DNA of 64,000 nt from Helopsaltes ochotensis (Eukaryota > Chordata > Aves > Passeriformes > Locustellidae): the NCBI GenBank assembly GCA_013400155.1, contig VXBM01000564.1, positions 211,867-275,866 of the forward strand, given 5' to 3'. Both the position numbers and the translations under genes were made by a program. Below, piece after piece: positions 38,269 through 49,567 of the stretch. Below the pieces are notes generated by a model. It had not been told where the DNA came from. It was given only the letters and a program-made list of their open reading frames with translations, and did not search any database. Each line of letters begins with the position of its first letter. The first letter of the stretch is position 1.

Positions 38269-41200
38269 GACTGAACAGATTCTAGAGGGATCCCCTTCTT
38301 CCCTTTTACAGTGCAAATCTGTTCATATCCCTGTGTCAGGGTGTTTAGGTCAGCAAAAAGAATTAGCTGCCCAAATCTGACTCTGTCAGTCACAGTCCCG
38401 GCAGTGGTGCCCAAGGCAGCTGCACTCCCCTCCCTTCCACAGGAAACACTGCAGTGACAATGCCTCAAGAACATCTCATGGCAGGAATGCAATCAGCAGT
38501 GACACAACTGCACCCATGCCACTCAAGTAGAAAACAACGGCCAGCCAAGCTTTGTTTGTGAAGGGTTCTCCTGCTGTTTGTACCTCTTTGGGAACACACA
38601 TCAGTCCAAAGATTTTTGAGGATGGGAGGGAAAGTGCAGCAGAAGTGTCTGACCTCTGGCTCAGTGCACAGGAAGGCTGGAAAAGGGGAGAGCTCTCTGC
38701 AGGCAGGACAATGAAATGCAGAGTGACCACCTCCAGCTTCACTCTGAAAAGCTACCAAAATGCAAGGAAAATATCCTTAAAGGCATAATAACCTGCTGGA
38801 TATTCTGCCAAATCAGTTACAATGCCATGCTGTCTCGATGCTTTCATACAGGAGCTGCACCCAGAGCTACGTAAGCACTGCAGGAACTGGGTGCTGGCAG
38901 AGCTTAGCCATGGCACCTTGGGCTAATTAAATTCATCAGCATTACCCGATCAAATCCATTGCGATCCAGCTCAAACCCCTGAAGCAAGCTGGAAACCCAA
39001 ATAAACCTGCCCACAGCCACACAGAGGCCGGGCAGGTGTCATAAAACAGAATCCAGATGATTCCAGAGACTCCCACTCTGCTCATTCACCTTTTGTGTGT
39101 GGGGAAGAATGGACCTGCACAGCACTCAGCTTTACTGTGACTAGCAACCACATTTCCTCACCCAACAGCAAATAAATGCCAGCAGCCAGACAGCAGCTCT
39201 TCCCCCAACGATTTTTTTACTTTTACCTTTCGCAGCAAGCACAGAGTAAACAGCCTTTTGTGGCAGAGACAACAGGGGTGAATTCTCTCTCGAGTGGTTA
39301 TTCTGAGGTTCATTTACTCCTGACATATTTGTTTGCAGCTCCAGCTCTGCTGTCTGTCTACCTGTCTCTTCCTCCTGATGGCTGTGGAGCCCAGGCAGTG
39401 CAGAGCCTTTCAGCAAGATGGGCTGGTGATTATATCCTGTCATACCTAGCAGAGAGCCAGGCATGATTTTTCAATCAGCGCTCTCACCGTGCCTGTTTTA
39501 GGATGGCAAAGCTTTTATTCCTCACAGCTTTTTAGTGGCTGCTTTAAAGGGCTTTTCATCTGGAGAGGCTCGTGTCTCACTGGTGATGAAAGTGCCTCTA
39601 TGGGCAGTACTGGCAAAGAGCAGGTGAGCGTGAGGAGGGAAGCCAGGAAGAAAGAATGGAAAGTTTGGAGGAAGACATGCTTTCAGGTTTTTTAAATCCA
39701 GCCTAGGGCCTTGCTCACAACTGGAATTAATCTCTGAATCAACTGTGATCTATCACCAGAACAGATAACGTCATTTTATCTCAACCATAACTTTTTTTCC
39801 AGGAGAGATTACAGATAGCTTGGACCTCCTGCAGTGACCTGCGCACTACATTTGTCTCCTGCAAATCTCTGCCCAAAAGAGCATCCAACTCATCCTTCTC
39901 ATGGGTTTCTAATCAGCTCCAGACTTGTGACACTTTATATTGAGGTCCAGCGTTCCCTTAATATTAATTTGTAGCTATATATGTCTAAAATTTAAAAATA
40001 CAAATCCCATTATGTTTTAAGTGACAGGATATCTGTCAGTTGTCACTAAAGTACAGGAGACAGGTTACAGAAAGGTGTGTCACCATAAGACCAAACCCTG
40101 TCAGCAGTAGGTGTTTTGATAGACCTACATGATGGGGATGACATTGTAGATTAGAAACAGATTTTTTTTCTAAATACTCGAATTTTTTTTTTCCTCTTTA
40201 AATGATTTGAAAATCTAATGTGTAATTTATAGGTTTTATTAAGGTTTGGGGGTTAAAAAAAAAAAGTCAAGCAGTGCTTTTTTGTTTCTCAGATTTTCAA
40301 GGCAATTAGGTCACGGGAGTGCTGAAGGACTCACTGCAGTGAGGCCAGAATCAGCTGAAAGGCTGCAACTGAAGACTTCACTGCACCTAAATTTTCACTA
40401 AATTCGATAAACTAGTTATAATCTGAAAGACATCAGGTCTCTCCCCTTCTCCCTGTGCTTCTGGAAGGGCCCAAAGTGGCTCTGTAGGGGTTTCACTGTC
40501 CCACACCCGAGGCAAAGAGAGGCCGCGGCAGCAGCTCCAAGGCCGGCGGGAGGAGAAGCGCAGGAGAAGAGGGCAAGCGAAGGCAGCGGTGACAGCAGGA
40601 CACCAGCCCAGCCCTGCCAGCCCCTGCCAGAGGCTGCTGACAGCCTGAGGATCACACAGGGACACGGAGCTGCGTCTGCTGTGATGCACCTGATGGCAGC
40701 GAGCTCCCGACAGCGCCCGGAACGTCGGGGGATGCAGGCTGAGGGGGACAGTGCAGCGAAAACAGCAAGGCTTCCATGCGAAATGAGACACTGAGAGGGG
40801 AAATTTGAAAAGGTCATCCTTATTTTAGACTGGTTTTAGCAAGGGCAGAGTTGTCCAGGCAACTGAAGTCGGGCTTTAAATCCAAACCCACCTGAAGTTA
40901 TGTAAGGGGTATTTTTCAAACGCATGCTGGGCAGTAGAACACTGTTAACACTGAAAAAAAAAATCACCTGAAACAGCCTCTGAAACAGTTTTAAATGTCT
41001 GAAATCCTCAGCGTAGGAAAGAATTACAGCAAAGAGAGAAATATTTACTGGGCTCTCAGATCACTTCATCAAAATCAAGGGCTTCTGCCGTTGCAAAACG
41101 ACCAATGGATATTAAGGTTTAAAACCTACACTGCGCCTATCCTTCCACTGAATTAAAGCAATTTGCTTTAGAGCTGGCTGAGTTTAGAGCAGTGGCTACA

Positions 41201-42859
41201 TCTTTAAGACAAGATCAAGCATTGCTTGCTGGCCACAACCAACCTGCCAGGCACAAAGTGAAGACATTGAAGCAGCATCCTCTGAAAGTGCCCCACACTG
41301 CTCGCGTTTCCCGTGTGAAGCACACGGGACAGGCAGAAAGGAAGTGCCACGGTCTGCTCTCAACTTCTGATGAGATGAAACACGTCAACGCACCTTGTGA
41401 GCTCTGCTTGCTGTTCAAAACACGCTCATGTTTTCAGATTTTACTCCTTGGAAGGGTTTTGGAGCCTCTAAGTACACAGCACTGCTATTAGCTTGACAAG
41501 TGCTAAGAAAGGGCTCATTACCACGGTCCCTAATGCAGAACAAGTGATTGCAGCACATTCCCAGCCCACAGGATGCTCTCAAGCTGTCAAGAGCTCACTG
41601 GGGCTCCTTCAGTGCTGCAGGAAGGACCAAAGGCATCCCCACCCTCCTTGTGTGCTGCCTGCCAGCGCCTCTCCATCACAGGGAGAGCGTGGAAGCCAAA
41701 AAAACCAGGCACAGGATTGATGGGCCACTGCTCCTGGGAGGCAAAAAGGAGCAGAGGAGGAACAGAACCCAGGGTCCCACTAGGGGAGAGGGTGATCACA
41801 AGGCTTCCTTCTGCCAGAGGACAGGTGCTTTCCTACCCCGAGCAGCCTCATCAGTCATCTCTGCTTCCCTTGCCATGACAGGCTGGCATTTTACTAATGA
41901 GACTGAGTCATCTGGAGCAGGAGAATGACTGTGCTGAAACAGAAAAAAGCCCAAATCTGGTATCTTTAAAGATATTATGGGCACTAAACTAGAGCAATCT
42001 GAGCATAAATCATCTTTTGTGCCATCCTCTTCCACTCTCCCTATGGGCTAATTGCAAATTTTCAAGCTAAAAAGGTTGTCTTGGGTCAAACTTCAGGGGA
42101 CTCATAGCCAAAATACAAAAACAAAATGCCAAAACTCTGGGTACAATGAGGACCCAGCTATCAGAACTAATTTACCCACTCAAATATTTAAGCATTTAAT
42201 CGTTTCAGTGGGAAACAAAGATCCATGAAAACTGAAGACATCCCTATGGGCAACAGATCCACGGGAGCTTTCAGCTTGCCATTTGCTATTTTAAAGAAGG
42301 GAAATTTGTAGCACTGGTTTGTGGATTTACACTGCCCTGTAAGGCTTGTGTAGGTCTTCAGTCTCAAAGAAGAAAAACTTCATCTCTACATGAGACCAGG
42401 ATGGCAGAGAGGACATTAATCAGACGTTGTATCAAACAGCTCTTTGCAGGAAGAAACATTTCCTAGAGGAAAATGGAAGAAAATTCCTTTTCACGGTGAA
42501 AGAAAAGAGTATTTTTATTTGCAAGATCTATCAGAACTCCTGCCATTTTAATCAATGGTTTAAAAAAAAAAAACAAAAATCCCTTTGTTTTAAGCAGTTT
42601 TATAGTGTAAACTCTGATCTACCTGGTCTAGGAGGTGCTGACATTTTTGTTTACCAGAATCTTTATATAGTTCAATATCTTAATAGTGTGTGACCAGAGT
42701 GAAGGCAGAGATTGACAGCTAGTCAATGAACTGATGGATATCTCCCTCATAAGCATTTCATTTAGCTACCCATGCAGCGTGCATTTTGCCTTTATACACA
42801 CATTCCAATGCTATTATCTTACACTTAATTACTCGGGTCTCAAAGCGCCTGACGGAGGA

Positions 42860-42965
42860 ATGAGCCACCATTATCAACATTTCACGTCCAACAAAGGCCA
42901 GGCAGAGTGGGGTAATTTGCTGAAAGTTACTGCACTAAATATCCAAGGTCAGTAGCAGGTGGAGA
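42860..42965. mobile_element. Possible ancient MIR-like SINE relic
   Basis: accattatcaacatttcacg, caggcagagtggggtaattt, gctgaaagttactgc and ccaaggtcagtagcaggtgg fall in the order expected for a MIR core region. Divergence is high. Confidence 0.42.
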
Positions 42966-44818
42966 AGCAAGCTCTCAGCAGGTGAGCACTGCACTCAGCA
43001 GAGCACGCTGCCCCTCCAGAACTGTGCTTGGGGAGCTCCCACTGCAGTCTTTAATAATCTGCATCAGGCACTGCAAAAGGACAATATTCCACTTGTGTGA
43101 CAGCAAACACCAGTGTAACATTTCAATCTACTGACACTTTAACTGTTAAACACTGGGATATTCGGCTTTCTTTAAAGAGAACGAGCGTCTTATTTAAAGA
43201 GGACAAACCATGTCACCATGAGATGACTTTCCTGGCAAGTCTTCCCTGGTCATTCCTCACCAATCTTTAAACATCTCTCAATTACACCCATTGTCTCCCA
43301 TAGACTCAAATGTACTTCTTTCTTAATTATGGGAGCCTCCTGCAAAACATTAAATCTTGCTCAGATTTTATATTAGTCAAGAAATTACAAAGCCTGTTCA
43401 GTTCTTACTCTGGTTTTTTTCTTTATGCTTTAAAATCCATCAGGAGGCACTTGGTAAAACCAGCTTGAGATTTGATGACAAAACACTTAAGAGTCAAAGC
43501 TATCCCCTCATTTTCCATTGAGCAATTCTATGTACACGAGGAGTAAACAAACACACCCTTGTTTGTAGAATTTGGAATGTTTTCACTGGCTGCATGTCCA
43601 AGTAAAAGTCCCAGGGCTGAATTAAATAGGCTAAATGAAATTAATTTACTTCCATGTCCAGCTCAGGTGGCTACCAGGCCTTGCACAAGATTACCAAGAC
43701 AACTAGTGAATATCAATGACACCAGCATTGCAGCAGAATTTATTCTTGGCACTGGGTTTTGCCTTCTGTCTTTTTTGTTTCAGGTTTTCCCTCCCTTACA
43801 CTGGGACAAATGGGGATCACAACTTCCAAACAAGTTAAAAAAAAAAAAAAAATGGAAAGAAACCCAGCTTGCAAGTTTACATTGTAATTGATATAAGTCT
43901 ATTATTACAAGACAAATGGCAGCAGACAATGCAAGAGACAGCTCAATCTGTTACCCAGTCCCTGCAATGGCTGTATGAAGAACTCGACCATTTCACTCAT
44001 AAATCTTTCTCCTAAGTTTTCATTGCTGCTTGTGTGGGTAAAATAATAAAACTATGGAGTGACGTGTACAAGGGATGCAGTAACACATCTCTAAACACAA
44101 TTACATTAAGTTTGTTACAGGAGCCCTGACCCTTTCAGCATCTAATCAGGAATATGGCGTGTCCCAGGCTGGAAAAACAGCCCATAATTGCTTTAAAAAG
44201 TCATTAGTTGCTATCATGCAATTGTGAATAATCATCTCTGCTGAGATCGCTGTGAGGCTCAGGGCTGCCATCAGTCATCCTGGGGGATCCATCACAAACT
44301 TTCTTCAGGACAAAACTTCATTTCCAGGACACTGACCCACTCCCTAACTCAGTGGCAAACAAACTCCAAAAAAAGGAAGAACAGTTAGAAGGTTCTTGAG
44401 ATGCTCGTTCCCATTTACTACTTAGAGTAATTGAATTTAGTAATATTTTTACACTAATTTCTTGTCTACTGTCTGTAATTCACACCACCCAGCAAGGAGA
44501 TCATGAGAGTTGCTGCACAAGCGAAACTTTAGAGTCAGCTGCCAACACTGATGAGAGAAACAGAGATGAAAAGCAAAAAAAGGTTGGAGAGGGGGAGATA
44601 TAAAATGGGACACATGAAGCGATTTTGCTGAAATGAGTTCAAGTGAAGACATGAAATGCCTGCGGTTCCTCCTCTGTCAGGAGACAGACAGGAGACCACA
44701 ACACCTGAAGTGACAGCAGCCAAGGCTACAAGCAGGAACACCCAAGGGGCAGCTTTCTGCCAGCAGCTCGTGGTCTCACACCAGCTAGAGCCTCCCTTCT
44801 CCTGAGAGGGGACCCGGA

Positions 44819-44923
44819 CACTCCTGGCAGCCCCGGGGACACTCCTGGCAGCCCCGGGGACACTCCTGGCAGCCCCGGGGACACTCCTGGCAGCCCCGGG
44901 GACACTCCTGGCAGCCCCGGGGA
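44819..44923. repeat. 21-bp minisatellite, five near-perfect copies
   Basis: The unit cactcctggcagccccgggg followed by a is repeated five times in a row with almost no variation, in otherwise AT-rich intronic DNA. Because 21 is a multiple of three, a minus-strand ORF reads it as repeated LPGVSPG, but nothing else supports coding. Confidence 0.95.
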
Positions 44924-45084
44924 CGTGGCCCCTGCACCCTCAGACAGCCTCACCTCAGCACCAGCTCTAACACTGGCATTTTTTATAGCACATGCTCCAA
45001 AACCAAACTGGCTTCCCTGGCATCCGCCCCTTCCACTGAATCCTCAAAGGAAAAGATGCTGGAAGAAGAGATCCCCTTTTTCTT

Positions 45085-45176
45085 TTGGGTTAAGTGTTGG
45101 AAGGAAGACAGTCAAATTGACAGTAAGGTCACATAGACAAGGGAGGAGGGGACACACGAAGTTTAAACCCAGGATC
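45085..45176. mobile_element. Possible ancient MIR-like SINE relic
   Basis: gttaagtgttggaaggaaga, cagtaaggtcacatagacaa and gtttaaacccagga match the order of MIR landmarks (ttaagtgacttgcc, aaggtcacacagctag, tttgaacccagg). Weak but consistent. Confidence 0.42.
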
Positions 45177-46872
45177 ATTAAATCATTTAAACCCAGAAGG
45201 TATCGATTAATGCAGCCACATTAAATCCAAGCTACTTTAAGAGCAATATTCCAACATCAGCCAGGAAAACCAGAGGGCATGGCTGTTAGTCCCACAGTAC
45301 ATTTCCTCTTCCTTTTGCTTGCACAAATATGATACAAACCTCAGAAGAACCTGACTGGAGGCACCTGCAACAGTTAAGAGGCCTTACACTCTAAATTACC
45401 TTGCTTTTGTTAGGCAGGTGAATGGTCCATAACATTCTTCCTGAAAGAAGGTTTTTCCCTTCAGAATTCAATTTATAAACTTACTCCTGCCAGGCTGTGA
45501 TAGCAGCTGCTGTATAAACCTGAAAATGATGACTACTGGAATTCCATTCAAACCTCAGGAATCAATAGAAAGCAGACAAACGACCAAAGATTAAAGTTCC
45601 ACCCAAGTGCAAAGAGCAAGGACTGCAGGATCCCTCTCATTGTTTTTACAGGGCCTGCAGTCACCAAGCTGTGAAATAGAGACTGCACAATCTCATTTCA
45701 GCCTGAAAATCTGACCCGTGCTATCCACACGCTGCACCCACACAATCTGCCTGTTGGGAATGCCTCAGTTCCACAGGTATTTCCAAACAAAAGGAGCCTC
45801 AAAAGACAATTTAGAATGGCAAGGACAATTTATAATTTGCTGAGATGTATTCCATTTGGTAAAAATGGAATAAAAAAGCTTGTTATAAGGCCTTCTTGGA
45901 GATTGTGATCCCGCTCACCCTGGAACAGCAGCCCTTCTGTAAGTTAATCACAACCAGCCTGCCTTGGTGTCACTCTGGTTCATCTCAACTCACCCACATA
46001 AACTTGTTTCTGTGGGCAGTAAAGAAATACCCAATCACAGCACAACTGAACTAATATTGTCTGCAGGCAGCAGCAGTGCCATTGTAAACAGCTCTGCATT
46101 TTATTTATTGTTACAGTCCTTCTGACTCATACTGCCTGACAGACAAGCCAGGTGAGGACACGAACGTATTAGAATTTAAAAGGGGAAAAAAACGAAACAC
46201 TTAAAAAATCTGCCTTCCTTTGAACAAAGCACAATATGCTTCAGTTGAAAAGGAAATTATCATTTGCCTAATACAAAAGAAATCCTTTGTCCCAATCACA
46301 GCCTACTCTGAAGGAATGACTTTCTTCCCTGCCTTAAGAAGCCAAATGGATGCGGTTCTGTAATTTTGGAGAGCTTTACACAGTGTGTTAAATTACAAGA
46401 CAGCCCATTGTGGGTTTATCAAATTGTGAGCCAGTGTGTGAGACAAAAAAGATTCTCATTGAGAGTGGGTGATAGAGTCTAAGTCACACAGAATTCAGTC
46501 TATAGTATGCTAGAACACAGTGAAATGAAAGATTGGTGCATATATTATTCCAGGAGCACTATGAAATATTTGGTAGTGAGCTGTAAAACCTTCCTACTTC
46601 GAGATGCACACAAAGAAAATCCCATGAGCAAATACAGTGGTTCACTTGCTGCATTCTTCACCCACTGCCCACCTGAATTTCTTCTCACAAAGGTAAAAGC
46701 AAGGCTGAGAAATTTAGTAAGGGAACCACAGGAACACTCAAGTTGAAAAGCAATAGACAGATATTCCACTGGACACCACTGCTGATATTCAAGGATATTA
46801 TCCACCACAGACACTCACTCGTCTGATATCAATCAAATTAGGTTTTCATCTTGCTTTGTTAAAATTCAATAC

Positions 46873-46873
<1 letters not shown>

Positions 46874-46903
<30 letters not shown>

Positions 46904-46904
46904 N

Positions 46905-46992
<88 letters not shown>
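46874..46992. repeat. 119-base A-tract containing one N
   Basis: A homopolymer of A runs from 46874 to 46992, interrupted only by an N at 46904. It lies 151 bp from the exon 4 donor, on the intron side; in the sense of the gene it is a T-tract. True length is doubtful. Confidence 0.95.
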
Positions 46993-46994
<2 letters not shown>

Positions 46995-47142
46995 TAAAAT
47001 TGTCTGGGAAATCAGAGAACGAACAAATAACCATTAAAAGTACAGCAAAGGCATCTCCAGTTTTAAGTCAGCATTAATAAAATAGTCTTTCTTTAATAAT
47101 TACTGTTGGAGATGCACTGGAGACAATTCCCACTGGACTCAC

Positions 47143-47247
47143 CATACTGGCAGCGAGGACCCTGGAATCCTGCAGGACACTGGCACACCTGGGATCCCTC
47201 TGCAGAGCATTTCCCTCCGTTGAAGCAAGTGCCAGCAGAGCAGAGCA
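47143..47247 (-). CDS. MEGF6/EGFEM1: Exon 4: first EGF-like domain of the MEGF6/EGFEM1-family protein
   Basis: A 105-nt exon on the minus strand has the acceptor tgtgtgctctag and a G|GTGAGT donor at 47142. It encodes residues 105-139 plus one base. The six cysteines are Cys107, 112, 118, 126, 128 and 137, with spacing C-x4-C-x5-C-x7-C-x-C-x8-C, a standard EGF-like pattern, including FNGGKC and the CPAGFQGPRC end. In MEGF6 the EMI domain is likewise followed by one EGF repeat ending GPRCQYD and then calcium-binding DVDEC repeats. Here the exon ends QY plus G, ready to continue as Asp. No DVDEC-type exon was recognised further along (positions below 47143). EGF repeats in such secreted proteins serve as spacers and binding modules. 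Confidence 0.9.
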
Positions 47248-48676
47248 CTAGAGCACACAAACAGAATGGGATTTCAGCTGATTTTGTGCCAAGGATCCTT
47301 CAGAATGCCTTTCTGACAGTCCTCTTGCAACATGGCTTTCCAAATAAGAAGAAACCCAGATTTTTATTTAAGTGCAAAGGTTGGACTGCAGCAGGACTTG
47401 GTATCACAGGTGTAACTACCTCATTGATATGAAGAGATTTAATAGAAATAAGACTTAGATATTGCAGTTTAACTTGAAGGTGGCTTCAGAGGCAGAGGAC
47501 AGGACTCAAAGCACTGCCTGAATCCAAAACAGAATAAGAAAAACTGCCAGACAATAATGCAGGAATGGTTAAAAACCACTGGTGCACTGGGAGATATTAT
47601 ATATGTGGAGGGGAATTACAACTCTTCCCTTCCTCTAACACAGAACAGTTTTATTTACAATAACCTAAATTCCACATGCTTGAGCCAAACTTGCAAAGAG
47701 TATCAAATATAAGAGAGTAATTCAACCACTTTGGTGCCTTAAAGAATTCAAAGCAGGTCTGCACTGCTCTTTCAGGAAGAAAATTTCATTTTGCCACTGG
47801 TGCTCACATACCTTAAACTCCTTTACACCAGAGATTAAAACACAGATTGTAAACATATTTTTGACTTCTTAAAACTAAACAGGTGCACACTAAATATGTA
47901 GATTCAGGCTGAAACTAACAGGAATACCTCTCAGGCTTGTTTTAGTTCTGTAACTACAAAGAGACAACCATAAAAACAATCTCTCTGAAGGCAGCCCTGA
48001 AGTTGATATGAAGATTAAAAAATACATAAGAACAGATGCTAACTTTCATATAGAAAACACAATTACTGCCTAAACAGTAACAAAACCAAACACTGAGTAG
48101 GTTGCCATCCTCTACTGATGTCTTGTTAACAGTGGCTGAAGTGCTGCCTTACCATTTCAATTAAATCCCATCTTTTAGGAAAGCATCCAATCATGATTAG
48201 AAATGAGTGACAGAAACGGGCTCTCATCAGGTGGAGAACCACAGGGCAGAAATACAACTGCTTCAATGGCAACAGCAGAAGTGAAAATGCCAAAACCAGT
48301 CAGACTCCACAGCGAGTGCTGCACCCAAGAAACAAGTGCCTCACAGCAGATTTCTCCACATAATTTGGGTAACAGCAATAAATCTGGTTGGCCTGTCAAA
48401 GCCAGGCTGGCACAAAAATGCTGCTACAACTCCAGTTAGAGTTTAGTCTGTTAACCTCAACTGTTCCACTGTGTGGATCGTAATTAGAGCTATTTGCTGC
48501 TCTTACACAACTGTTTCTGTATTTTTTAAAGGACCTTTATTCCCCCATCGCTGGGGAAATCCCAGTTATAAAAATCAGACAAAACAGAATCCTGGTATCT
48601 AGAGGTGGGGGTTCAGCAGGAAGGCAGTGCCCGAGGGTGTCACCTCCTGGTTTGTCACAGCTCTGTCCCAACTCAC
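47248..48676 (-). other. Intron 3 of the EMI/EGF gene (1.4 kb)
   Basis: Lies between the GTGAGT donor after exon 3 and the ctctag acceptor before exon 4. No repeat, RNA gene or further exon was recognised in it. Confidence 0.88.
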
Positions 48677-48786
48677 AGTGCAGGCAGCCGGGCTCCTCGT
48701 CCCTCTGGGCCCAGCCAGGGCAGCACTTGTAGACAGTCTGCTGCTCCATCCTGTACACCTGCTTGTAAACCGTGTAGTACCCAGAC
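48677..48786 (-). CDS. MEGF6/EGFEM1: Exon 3: C-terminal half of the EMI domain, MEGF6/EGFEM1 family
   Basis: A 110-nt exon lies 646 bp beyond exon 2 on the minus strand. Its acceptor is ctttccccacag and its donor is T|GTGAGT. The first G completes Arg68, followed by SGYYTVYKQVYRMEQQTVY and then KCCPGW. The tandem-cysteine CCxGW motif (Cys89-Cys90, Trp93) is the hallmark end of an EMI domain, and Cys102 in DEEPGCLH follows it as in MEGF6. The exon ends after the first base of a codon, which exon 4 completes as Leu105. No frameshift or stop is present in the reading frame, so this part of the gene looks intact; human EGFEM1P, by contrast, is classed as a pseudogene. Confidence 0.93.
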
Positions 48787-49432
48787 CTGTGGGGAAAGGG
48801 AGTTTGGGAGAGCCGTCACAACTCCTGTTCCGCTCGCTCCCACCTCACACTGCACTCATCTCTCATATTTACGAGACCTTTTCTTTCAGTTTCCATCAGA
48901 AGTTCTCGTTAACAGCGAAGCAAATACAGCAAACTGCATCCTGAAAACATCCAATAGCTCTGATAGGCTGTGGCCACAGATTATTTTGAAGAATTTGTAT
49001 TCAGGCTAGTCAAAGGTGAGTAATTTTTTTTTTTTCTCCAATCAGTTTTGGGTTGAGCTGTTGGGGGAGTCAGATCTCCCATCAGTTCTAAGCATGTGAC
49101 GGAAATAGAAAGAAGTTCAATTTCTCAAAGTCAATGACTTGACAGCTGGGCTTCACCTGAACAAGAACAAGACAGGAACATTTTCTGATAGTGTAAAATT
49201 CTGAATCTAAAGCCAGCCACGAAGCTCATGAGCAACCCAAAACACATTAAAAAGCCACATTTTCTCCTCAGTAATAAGAGATTTCAAGTCAAATCTCAGG
49301 AGGACACTATGCCCATAACCACACATTTCAGATGAAACAATTCAGAACTTCTCTCACAAAAAAAAAAAAAGTTAAAGAACTTGCACAAAGATTAGCAACA
49401 AACCCCATTGATACCAACAGATAATGCATTAC
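48787..49432 (-). other. Intron 2 of the EMI/EGF gene (646 bp)
   Basis: Splits the EMI domain between codon bases two and three of Arg68. The donor is GTAATG and the acceptor cccacag. Apart from short A and T runs (49021-49035, 49360-49371) nothing else is seen in it. Confidence 0.9.
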
Positions 49433-49567
49433 CTCCTCTCGTAGCTCACACACCACCTCCTCTTAGTGCAGCCTTGTTTCCACATCCTGACCATCCGACT
49501 GAAGGACTGAATGCAGGGCTCCTGGTGTCCCACCAGCGCCAGCTCCAACACCGGGCACACATTCGGC
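49433..49567 (-). CDS. MEGF6/EGFEM1: Exon 2: N-terminal half of the EMI domain, MEGF6/EGFEM1 family
   Basis: A 135-nt exon on the minus strand follows a pyrimidine-rich acceptor (ttctttccccccag) and ends at an AG|GTAATG donor. It encodes about residues 23-67 and two bases of codon 68. Visible EMI features are PNVC at the start, Cys27, Cys41, Cys56 and Cys62, the VWKxGC-like motif (MWKQGC) and WCVSYERR, which corresponds to the WCVGHERR block of MEGF6 as I recall it. EMI domains are cysteine-rich modules at the N terminus of secreted or matrix proteins, often in protein-protein contacts. The entry phase (one base) and exit phase (two bases) match exons 1 and 3. The first residues (VCPVLEL) differ from the VCAEQEL that I recall in mammalian MEGF6, one reason to favour the paralogue EGFEM1. 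The domain call is firm; the paralogue is not. Confidence 0.93.

Larger units (their letters stand above)
1..47142 (-). other. Intron 4 (partial) or intron plus undetected exons of the EMI/EGF gene
   Basis: From the exon 4 donor to the left end of the window I found no exon with an EGF cysteine pattern. I searched by eye for DVDEC, NGGC and CVNTxGSY-type codons on the minus strand. The stretch is AT-rich and holds dispersed CR1 pieces, possible ancient SINE traces, two long A-tracts, a minisatellite and inverted repeats, each listed separately. All longer ORFs here (up to 194 codons, at 9116-9700) lack recognisable domains and overlap repeats or appear by chance. If it is a single intron it exceeds 47 kb, which is long for a bird gene. 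Confidence 0.6.

Noticed and set aside
44726..44953. Minus-strand ORF with five LPGVSPG repeats, resembling an elastic-protein repeat
   Set aside because: It is a 21-bp minisatellite read in frame; no splice sites or flanking coding texture.
46856..47077. Poly-Lys / poly-Phe ORFs
   Set aside because: Translation of a homopolymer A-tract.
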